From Adiantum capillus-veneris (Eukaryota > Streptophyta > Polypodiopsida > Polypodiales > Pteridaceae), in NCBI GenBank assembly GCA_014529385.2, contig CM043953.1, positions 111,474,049 to 111,538,048 of the forward strand: DNA of 64,000 bases, in the 5' to 3' direction. Below are positions 53,336-64,000 of this stretch, piece by piece. The translations under genes and the position numbers were made by a program. Below the pieces are notes generated by a model. The model was given only the letters and a program-made list of their open reading frames with translations. It made no database searches and was not told the DNA's origin. The stretch's first letter is position 1. Each line of letters starts with the position of its first letter.

Positions 53336-55700
53336 GATCTTAGTCAAATCATTGGACGGCCAGAGATCCAATCCCTGGAAGTGGAGGAAGCGAGAGGGAC
53401 CTTACTTCAAAGCGTCAAGAAGAAGATTCCCCCGTCAGAAGCTAATAGCCTACAAGTGGCGTTTTTCAAAGACGAATGTTCACTAGCATTGCAAGCCCTT
53501 GGCAAGGAGAAGTCCCCTGGATGGTATGGGATGATGGAGGAATTCTTTACAGAATTCTGGGACGATCTCCCAGTCTCACAAGTTTGGCCAACAAAGACAT
53601 TGCCGAAGGGTCATTGGAGATAAGTGTAAAGAGAGGGCTTATCAAACCCATCCCCAAACAAATTTGTTGTTCTCAATTGAAACATTGGCGCCCCCTATAA
53701 CGATGATGTCGATGGCCTACAATATTATGGCCAAGGCAGTAGCCCTCAGACTAGCCCCCTTAATTGACAAGATCATCTCTCCACATCAACATGGGGTTCA
53801 TCAAAGGAAGTTCCATCTACGATAACATCTTGGCAGCAATGGTGGGCATCAAATACGCAACTTACACAAAGCAAGAGTGCATTCTACTGCAACTAGAATT
53901 GATAAGGCTTATGACAAAATAACATGGACATATATAGAAGCAATCATGGAAGCTCTGGTCTTTGGGCCTTGCCTATGTCATCTTATACGTGCATAAGGGG
54001 CTGGTAGCCAGTCAGAGCTCCTATTTAATGATAGAATAGTGGGCTCTTTTGAGGTCAAAAGGTCTATTAAGCAAGGATGCCCACTGGTCCCTCTGCTTTT
54101 TTCCATAGGATCACATCCTTTAATCACGTCGCTCGAAGCTAGTGTTGAGCGAGGGGAATTGCAAGGCCTTGCTTTACGAGGAAAGAGCCAACTACTAGCA
54201 AAACTATTTGCAGATGATTTTTTCCTCTTCTTGAAGGCGTGCCCCTAGGTCATCAGGAAAGCTCTGGAGATTGTACAAATGTTCTCAGTAGCTTTGGGGT
54301 CCCAGTGTAATATAGAGAAGTCAAGGCTGATCTCCTTGTCGAAATATGACTCATTTGACCCTTCTAACTGGTCGAGGGAGATTGTCACAAAAGAAAATAT
54401 TTCCAGACATCTGGGGGCCCCTTGAGGGTGGACGTAACTCACAAACAAAGATTTCAGTGGGTCCTTGAAGAAATCAAAACAAAAAGGGTAGGTGGGACAA
54501 TGCTATTCTCCCATTCCCAAGCCGAATAAAAGTGATTAATGCCCTTATGCTCCCTTATATTGCCTTCACTAGCCCACTTCTCAAGATAGCTCAATGTCAC
54601 TGGAAAGAGTTCTTCAAACCGGTAAAAAGGTTTCTATGGAAAAACAACATGAAATCTTCCAGGCCATGGCAATGGCCTTGTTGGGAGTCAGTCGTCGCTA
54701 GGCCAATGACTCAAGGAGGCCTCGAAGTTCTCAACCCTATGGCCCATGCAGAAGCTTGCTATACCAAATTTGTAGTCTCCTTGGCTAGACAGGATCAAGC
54801 TTGGGCTATCATGATCAGAGATATGATAGAAGTAGCTAAACTTGGATCAAATGGTGGAAAGTGGAGAGGGATAGAGGTTCATGACAAACTATTTGCCCCA
54901 ACGTGGTCTACCCTAAGTTTGGGGGGCGGCTCAAGGGAATTGGTAAGGAAATGCAACAGAGTAGCGAGAGTCTTAAAGTGGGGGGAAGAAACTAGATACT
55001 TCAAGAACTCCATTTTGCATGGTCCCCTTGGCTTTCCAAAGTTGTAGATCTGCGGCAAAATCCCTATTGGATAGAAACAACGAGAAAACTGAATAATATG
55101 GGTCTGAATCGACTTGGGCACTTTTGGGACAGTGACAACAAGATTTGGAAAACCATTGACCTTCTTGTAACCCAATTCCAACTTAATAGCTTGGAGGTTT
55201 TTCTAGTCAATAAAGTGATGAAAGAGCTTGACAATCTAGTGATTCCAATCTCTGATTTGGAGTTGGACTGGAATGCCTAGCAATGGCCCTAAAGTAGTCT
55301 CTAATGGAAACCCCATTCTAGAGGCATTTATTATACAATGATGCTGAAGCAGGAATTGTTCTAGCCCCCTTAACAAGATATGGAAAAAACAATGGCCGAA
55401 GGAAAGGTGGGAGCGAGTAATGGAGAACATCTGGGAGCCAAAGGTTTTGCAGCACATGAAGATATTTCTATGGAAGGTAATTTGGGGTGATCTACCGACA
55501 GGGGTGAAGATTCAAGAGAGAGGGATTGGGACATATCGATGCTTGGGGTGCAGGTTGGTTAGTGAAGACCTGGCCCACCTATTCATGGAATGCCCAACTA
55601 TCAGAGGCCTCGCAGGAAAAATATGAAAGTGGGTCCAAAGAACATGGAAAATTGGTTTTTTCAAGACTGATTTATTCCTTGGAGGTAATAATTTGGGTAG
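53336..55700 (+). pseudogene. L1-type LINE reverse transcriptase and zinc-finger region
   Basis: Order on the plus strand: ALGKEKSPGW (RT entry motif, like GKSPGPDG), EEFFTEFWDD; then, after stops, a MAKAVALRLAPLID-like segment, SIKQGCPLVPLLF (like RQGCPLSPLLF) and KLFADDFFLFL with the catalytic F-A-D-D (near 54206). Behind RT comes RFLWKNNMKS, a GGLEVLNP-like segment, and at 55420-55626 the CX2C/HX3-4C zinc-finger region (MKIFLWKVIWGDLPTG, CLGCRLVSEDLAHLFMECP). At least five frame changes and a missing endonuclease show a 5'-truncated, dead LINE. No poly-A tail is visible. Confidence 0.85.
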
Positions 55701-55766
55701 TCCTCCTGAAAGGACAAGGGGAACTAGAACCTAGGAGTCCACCTCCCAACCAACCACTATATAGCA

Positions 55767-56270
55767 TGGCTCCTAGCCCTTTGCTGCTACAAACGGGAGC
55801 GCGCAGAGCCCTGCAAAATACCAAAACTAGATACTATAGACGATGAAACACACAAATTTGCATACCTAGCAACCATCCTTGCACATAATCAAGCTGCACA
55901 CGAGCAGAAAGAGACAGAGAAGGAGATAGAGCGAGAGAGCACGTGCAAGCGCACCTCCTAGAGAGGAGTGCTACGCCGCCACGACGAGAGAGAAGAGAGG
56001 AGAGACGAGAAGAGCAACGCAGACACTGGGTGCAATCTCCCCCCGTGCAAGAGTGACCATTTCCCTCTTGCACGTATTTGTTTTATAGATTTCTTGAATG
56101 GTCAAATTGGTTACAAACTGGCCGGCCGGTCATAAATGGCCAAAGCTCATAAAAGAGCACTTGAATAATAAAATGTACATGATATACAAATACATTTGCA
56201 TAGGCCAAGCTGGGTCTAGTCTTTTCCACATGTCAGCTGCAATAAATAGTAAAATGTCAATTCTATAACA
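55767..56270 (-). repeat. LTR-like end of an unassigned minus-strand element
   Basis: On the minus strand it begins TGTTATAGAATTGAC after ACGGAGAGG and ends near GGGCTAGGAGCCA. Just upstream CGCAACTGAGGACAGTTGCT resembles the end of a gypsy polyprotein before the purine tract. No second LTR or coding region confirms it. Confidence 0.35.
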
Positions 56271-56699
56271 TACCTCTCCGTTGGAAAGCAACTGTCCTCA
56301 GTTGCGAAGATAAAAATCTGCAAACAATACTTGTCAAAAACAGTGATTAGTATGTTGTGTCAAAAACATCACATAATAAAAGAAAAATTTATGAAACTAA
56401 ACAACATTAGCTTATGCCTGTTGTCATCCACATACTACCTATTCTAGTGTCCCATACCACTAGAATAAGCAGTATATGTCATATCCTGGTGAATCAGGAT
56501 ATCATTGGTCACACTCATCATTAATCTCATAATGTCAAGTCTCATCACATAAACATTGCCATAATAATCACCAGATACCAAATCCCAATCCAATTCCAAT
56601 TCCACAATATAAGTCCAAACCCAAATCACTGTCATTATGTACCCGGGTAACAAAATCATACCAGTTACAGTGGTGGCCAGCCACTGCAGCATGATTTTG

Positions 56700-56910
56700 T
56701 GATCGGTGTTGCCTAAATCGGCGAATCTACACCAATAAGACGTGCTGCCTAAATCAGCGAATCTGCATTTACCCTTGTGAATCTGTAATTTTTCAGTGTG
56801 CTGTCTAAATTGGCGGATCTTCACAGATAACTGGTGTTGCCTAAATCGGCGAATCTACACCAAGATGAGCATTTACACACTGCCAAAATCGGTGGATCTG
56901 TGTGCATGTG
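56700..56910. repeat. five-copy repeat around AAATCGGCGAATCT
   Basis: GTTGCCTAAATCGGCGAATC occurs near 56709 and 56834. Diverged copies lie near 56745, 56802 and 56880. The two best copies are bordered by GGTGT and ACACC, which can pair. Confidence 0.8.
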
Positions 56911-58055
56911 ACCAATGGACTAGACAAGACATAAAACGACAAAACATGTACTACTTGTGTGACACCACATTGGAGTGTAGTTGAGTAGCAGAGTACTTAC
57001 AAATTTTTGTTCACTAACTCAAAACATCGCAACTCATATGAGTAGCTGCATAGCTTAATGCGAAATCCTTTCAATAGAAATTACATGCAATGCAAGCACA
57101 AGCCAGAACTTTAGGGATTCTTAATTTCATATGCCATAAGAAAATGCAAGGAAGTAAAAGATCTTTTTGCTTTCAAATTGTCCAATGGTATTATCCTTAC
57201 TGCAAACTACTTGACGTTGTGTCCTTAAATATATGCACCAACAATATAAACTTCCAAGCAAGTAGAGAAAGTGAGTATTATTGTAGGAATATGTTAAGGG
57301 ATGTCATTGCAGTATAGGCAGACGAGATATGTTGCGTAAGTGATGTGATCTTAAGAAATATGATAGCCGTAGATATATATAGGAATGGATTCATTAAGGA
57401 GAATTAAAATATCATGGAAAACAACGAGAAATTACGTACCTGGAGGTGGTTTGCAGAAGTGACTAGTATCCAAATCGGCAAATGCTAAACAATTTCTTGA
57501 AAACAGAGGTCAACAACAAGATTCATCATTAAAACAAACCAAAATTCAAGTCGTACAGATGGATGCCAGATATCGGTGAGGTGGATTGTATATGTGGGTA
57601 AGTGTTTAAACCATTGATTTTTGTTGCAAGAAAATTAGTAAAATTTCACTAGTGTTATTGAAAGTAGTTAAAATAGCAAAACATCGGCTAGATTCCATGC
57701 TTTTCTTCACGTAAATCGGCAAAGTTTTATAAGTTTTAGTGTGAATACTTGAAAACCTTTGAGTTTTGACTTAAAAACAAAAAAAGCTTTAGGTGTGCCC
57801 TTATTGTCTTTAGTTAGAAAAATTGTTTTTGGCAAGCCCTAAGTCGATCAACAAACATTGCTATGAGTACTCTGATTCAAAGAGAATTTCTCATGAAAAA
57901 TTTCATAGGAACTACTTTCGATGGTCATCTTTGAATGGATACTGCAACAAACACCGAAATACCAAGAGACATAGCAGTGCTTATCTCTACCTTAAATATA
58001 GAGCGTAGCCACGAACATTAACTCCAAGTGATGAAAGACCATATAGAACACTTAC
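56911..58055. other. AT-rich DNA with scattered AAATCGGC words
   Basis: No gene recognised. CAAATCGGCAAATG (57472), ATCGGCTAGA (57679) and TAAATCGGCAAAG (57712) continue the motif of the neighbouring array. Confidence 0.4.
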
Positions 58056-58056
58056 A

Positions 58057-58168
<112 letters not shown>

Positions 58169-58309
58169 TGTATACGTATATCATCAGAATTGACGAGTGA
58201 GTGTGTGGGGAGGGCAAGAGGTCATTGACTTGCGAGGATGGGGAATACAAAGGTAGGGTCCGTAGCGTGGTTGCAGTCTTGATATCAATCACGGTTTAAA
58301 AGGGAAGGG

Positions 58310-58840
58310 GGAGAGGGAAAAAAAGAGATAGAAATGTAATGAAATGTTATATTAACCATCGGCAAAAGGCCAAAATTACCTATGAGAGCAAACTAGTACA
58401 ATCCTTGTGTATCTATTCCAATGCCTGGGTATAAAATAAAATAAAGTACATTAAAAGATTGAAAGATTAAAACTAAAAACCGGCAAGCTCCACATTAAAA
58501 TTATCATGATTATCATCAGTGTACGTGGATGCTTAGCATTGGTCGTTGTCTGAGAAAGTATTGCATTGGTCTCTGAAGAGTGTCCTCAATGTTCGTTGTT
58601 GTAAGGAGTCGCAGTGGAAGAGAAAAGAGAGATAGCGAAATAAATTGAAATGTTTTATTACTCATCTTCAAAAGACCATGGGATCAAACTTAGACCATCC
58701 TTATGCATCTAACCCAATGTTTGGATACAAAAGAAATTGAAGTACAGTAAAGACTAAATTGTAAAAATACTAAACCTAAATCCCAAAAAAACAAACTTAA
58801 TTTCCATCATCATAGTGGATGGCCGAGGATGCGCGGCAGC
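58310..58840. repeat. degenerate ~300-base tandem duplication
   Basis: 58311-58530 and 58612-58830 are co-linear: AAAAGAGATAG, a TGAAATGTT/TATTA segment, CAATCCTTGTGTATCT versus CCATCCTTATGCATCT, then TACAGTAAA/TACATTAAA and a shared A-rich end. Divergence is high. Confidence 0.65.
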
Positions 58841-60359
<1,519 letters not shown>

Positions 60360-60444
60360 CTATCAAGTTATGTGTATTTGCCGGCATGCACCGAATTGTG
60401 CATTGGTGGATGTGAAGAAGAAAGTAGGAGATCAAGAAAAATTG

Positions 60445-60447
<3 letters not shown>

Positions 60448-60527
<80 letters not shown>

Positions 60528-60634
60528 CTCCATAAGGGAAAGGTGGTTTTGGATTATCTTGGATTAAAAATTATTTTGCCTCTCCACTTGTTAGCATTAA
60601 TCTTGGTGTTTAATGATTTAGGTGTGTACTTGTT

Positions 60635-60719
<85 letters not shown>

Positions 60720-60768
60720 CTCCATAAGGGAAAGGTGGTTTTGGATTATCTTGGATTAAAAATCATTT

Positions 60769-60845
<77 letters not shown>
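60448..60845. repeat. duplicated (TG)n(GA)n blocks with a 52-base spacer
   Basis: GA run 60448-60525, spacer CTCCATAAGGGAAAGGTGG (60527-60578), TG/GA runs 60636-60717, the same spacer again (60720-60770), then TG/GA runs 60773-60845. The spacer copies differ at one or two bases. Confidence 0.92.
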
Positions 60846-60852
<7 letters not shown>

Positions 60853-61659
60853 CGCATCCTCAACTATGAAGGGTTGAGAGAGAAAACAAATATTTTTGGA
60901 ATTACTCGCCGGCTTCCAAAAAGTGCTCGCCAAAAATTATTCCCCGTATTGCACTATCGTTGTTTGTCATTTGTAAACCTTCTATACAGTTTCCTATATA
61001 TCTCCGTAAAACATGACATATGTCTCCCCAGGTCAAGCTGTAAATAGAATTATCCTTGCCTTGATATTATGTATCCCCTGGGTGTCCTATGACATGAGCT
61101 TTTATGGATTCAGGACCCAAGTCATCATAGATTTTAGACTCTCATCTATATCTATGTCCATTTTTATCATAACATGTGCTTGTTAGGTCACAATGTTGAC
61201 GCTTGAATTTCGATGGGTGATAGTTTGGCTCTGAACAGATTTTTTGATTTACTCGGGTAATGTCGTTCAACCTAGAGAAGAGGGGCTATAATAGATTCTT
61301 TCCTTGGAGATAAACCATCATTCTTGACTCTTTTTCCCATTGTGAGTTCCCATGGTTTAAGGGTCTATTCCCTAGAATTTTTTTACTTAGAGACATTGAT
61401 TTTTCATTAGGCCTAGAGACCTAATAAGGAGTTTTACTCATGCTTGAAGCTTATGACTAGCATTGGCTACAGGAAATGCCTCTATGGGCTTCACTAGCAG
61501 TTGTAGCAATTGCAAAATTATACAAACTTATGGAGGAGATATATATAGTACTTGGTCAGGTTTGGTTTGAGCATTAGGGAAAATTTGAACTCTCAAAGGG
61601 GCTCTATAAGGAGGTTTGACTTTGCCTCTCTTGTCCAAAGTGGGCAACCCACTGAAGTA
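60846..61659. other. intergenic, nothing recognised
   Basis: No domain in either strand. It could be decayed LINE sequence downstream of the antisense endonuclease fragment. Confidence 0.35.
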
Positions 61660-62348
61660 CATAAACTCTTTGTCAAAACCCTATCAACCAGCAGATCATT
61701 GGCAAGATCTTAGAAAGTAGGATGACAGTCTTTCTTGTATGAGGACTTCCATATGAAGAGATGATGCAGTCGGCATTGTGCGAGAAGTATAATCTGTCAA
61801 GCCTAGAAGCCGATTGGGTTGACTGAAGACAATGATATAGGTGAACCTTGCAACATCTCTCCAAGGATCAATCTTCTAGGCATCAAAACGTGCCCATTTC
61901 TCCTCCAAAGTTGACTATTTCATAAGCTTACCCCTTGAGAGGATGTTTGAAGGACCGCTCCGGTCTTGCCTTAAGCACACCATGTTAAAGTCCCCCACTA
62001 AGTAGAATTCCCCCTCCATTTGCAATTGAGAGAGGTCATTTCCTCTACCGTTGGATTGTTGGGTGCATACCCAGTGTCCTCTTGAACAATGCTAGTAAAT
62101 AATTTTTGGCTTGAGATCTTTATGAACTCCTATTAGATACCCATTGGATCCATTTTTAGTAGTACCATAGAAAAATTGGATGTCCCTAACATTTTGCTTT
62201 CTTAGAGAGGTTACATCAAGTTGGTGCTCCTAGAAACACTAGCATGACACCCTCTTCTCCTCTTCATCACTTGCCAAAGTTGATCTTGTTTCTCCCTTGT
62301 CCATAAACCTTTTACATTCCAAGAGATCACTTGGAGAATAGAGTTCAT
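61660..62348 (-). pseudogene. L1-type LINE endonuclease fragment
   Basis: The minus strand starts MNSILQVISWNVKGLW at 62348, the standard start of plant L1 ORF2 endonuclease (SWNVRGL). Further on, GYAPNNPTVEEM corresponds to the VYAP segment, and near 61800 SRLDRLYFSHNADC matches the SRLDRFL motif near the C-terminus of the domain. Stops and frameshifts are frequent. The enzyme would nick target DNA. No RT follows on this strand in the window, so it is only the 5' part of a LINE. Confidence 0.7.
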
Positions 62349-63900
62349 GGGGAAAGGAGGACAAATTCCTTAACCAAAAATCCACTCTAGCTCCTAGCCT
62401 CCCTCGCTTCTCTTGCTATTGGGGGAGACTCTCGACTGTTTGGGGGTATCACATCTTGCAGCATCTCAAAAACACTATGGAGGGGATAGGGGATTTCCCC
62501 TTGTCTCTCCTTGATAAATTGTTAAGGATTGACTTTTATTTTCTCAAGGTTTCTTACAAATTATTCAGTGTTTTAAAGCTATACAAGAGAAGGGAAACTA
62601 TTGCTCAATCATTCCTCTTTTATGATAGTATAGTACGACGAATTAAATATCTTTTGTTTAGAATACGTTGAATCAAAGTAGACTTGTTGATTCTTGCGAA
62701 AGCATGTTTAGTTGTAGAAAGTGTTCTTAAGTGCTTGTCATAAAATTGACTTGGTGCTAGGTTTTTTTTAAACCTAAGAAATGCCTAGATAAGTAGTCCT
62801 TAGTAAAGGGTTGGATTTTGGGTGCATCTCTCAACCATTGGATAAAGCTTGCGGATTAGTGCGACATGGCAAGCTAATGATAAAAGACTTTTTTAAAAAT
62901 TATTTCTTTTAGGCTCTTGTGAGAGACTGTTGACATTTCTTTAACTTTCTCTTTAAAGATGGACATTGAGTATTGTGACAAACATTATTTTTTATGCTGT
63001 TGAAATATATTGTAACCTAAATAGTTCTTACATCTTTTTCAAAAAAACATAATATTTTATTGTGATACGCAATGTTTTAAAATACTAATGTCACTTTATA
63101 TTTTTCTCTCACACAAAGAAGCCTCTTATATGAAACTTTTCTCCATAGCCTTATGTAGGCCATAGTGAATTTTTACCTTGTTTTCCGAGGATCAAAATAA
63201 AACTCAAGGCGTTATATGTGTACTTACATTTATATAGGTAAGGGGAGAAGAATAAGATAAATGGAATACTCTTTGTAAGATTTTAAAAATATTGACTAAA
63301 TGAGTCTTTCTTCAAAACCACTTATAGTTCTGCCCATAGAGAGGGGTGATGTCCTTTTTAGGAAAATTAAATACAAATAATGACCTACGGTTTTGTAATC
63401 TATACTCTTTATAATGCAGCTTAAATTTTCAAAGAAGGAGAGGTGTCCACGTGTCACTCCTTGGTTCATTTTAAAAAACACCTTACAAAATATCTCATCT
63501 AAAATGCAAAAGTGAATGGTAAGATTGTAAGAAATGCCAACCTTTGCATAATGTAAGAACTGACAAGCCTTTTCAAATGTAAAGTCAAAAGACTTTCTAT
63601 TCTACATAAAATAAATGTTAAATTTTGATTGCACATAACAAAATGGAGATAACTTTAGCCGAGGTTTTGTTTCTTAATGCGAATTTACTTTTTGAAGATA
63701 TAACAAAAAAGAAAGAATTTTAGTGATTTTTTTTTAGTAAAAATGTAATTTTTGAAGATATATTTGGTTTTTTTTAATGGCATTTTTTCAAGACCAATAT
63801 TGATATGTTTTAGAAAATTTTGGAAGTATGTATTTCTTTAAAGAGCTTAAGAAAAAGACAAAAGCTTGCCTATCATCGACTTGGGACTATCTTGCTTTGA
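62349..63900. other. AT-rich DNA, nothing recognised
   Basis: Very AT-rich, short frames only (62456-62671 plus, 63296-63481 minus), no domain recognised and no clear repeat edge. Confidence 0.5.
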
Positions 63901-63902
63901 GA

Positions 63903-63932
63903 ACACACACACACACACATAAGCAATGCGGT

Positions 63933-63976
<44 letters not shown>
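63903..63976. repeat. AC and CT microsatellites
   Basis: AC run 63903-63919 and CT run 63935-63976. Confidence 0.97.
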
Positions 63977-63979
<3 letters not shown>

Positions 63980-64000
63980 CATGGTCAATAATGTGGATAA

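Noticed and set aside
55526-55846. Plus frame after the LINE zinc-finger region as a separate gene
   Set aside because: It overlaps the LINE tail in another frame and enters the LTR-like sequence; no domain.

Overview
The window looks like nuclear DNA from a large, repeat-rich land-plant genome. The evidence is plant-type Ty3/gypsy and Ty1/copia LTR retrotransposons, including a Tat-like element with two RNase H domains, L1-type LINEs, very long CT/GA/TG/TA microsatellites and AT-rich spacers. The species cannot be read from the sequence. I recognise no intact host gene, rRNA, tRNA, CRISPR array or bacterial operon. Almost everything that can be explained is a retroelement nested in another retroelement.

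Layout. (1) 1-4.7 kb: 3' half of a plus-strand Tat-like gypsy element (RT, RNase H, second RNase H, integrase, polypurine tract, 3' LTR). (2) 6.4-20.4 kb: a minus-strand gypsy element, here called A-rev. Its 5' LTR ends at 20379 and its 3' LTR ends near 6.4 kb. Two more copies of its LTR family sit inside on the plus strand: an LTR-gag-LTR element at 9046-14649 and a solo LTR at 15049-16976. The solo LTR lies in the RT coding region and carries a target duplication. (3) 20.4-23.1 kb: a minus-strand Copia remnant (integrase, protease, gag, 5' LTR) into which A-rev inserted. (4) 24319-44351: a three-level nest. Family-B element B' (minus strand, target duplication AGCTT) contains element C (plus, 25754-39589). 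C's 3' LTR was in turn hit by a second family-B element, B (plus, 30586-39527, target duplication CTTTC). LTR divergence follows the expected order: B' LTRs differ most, C is intermediate, and the B LTRs differ at only about four substitutions.

(5) 45.8-50.7 kb: poorly preserved minus-strand element F with a recognisable 3' LTR right edge, TATA box and polypurine tract. (6) 51-51.9 kb: a 43-G homopolymer and GA arrays. (7) 52.2-53.3 kb: 5' LTR, primer-binding site and leader of a third family-B relative (D), followed by an L1-type LINE (53.3-55.7 kb). (8) 55.8-58 kb: an LTR-like end and an AAATCGGC-rich repeat field. (9) 58-64 kb: microsatellites, a segmental duplication, an antisense LINE endonuclease fragment and AT-rich DNA.

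The most interesting object is family B. Element B has near-identical LTRs, a clean target duplication, a primer-binding site and a polypurine tract. Its internal region encodes only Gag with four zinc knuckles, an aspartic protease and a C-terminal part with repeated W[VI]PK motifs. I see no reverse transcriptase, RNase H or integrase. It therefore appears to be a recently moved, non-autonomous gag-protease element that depends on enzymes from elsewhere. B' and D belong to the same lineage, and the LTRs of B' carry a fourfold tandem array of units that can fold into hairpins.
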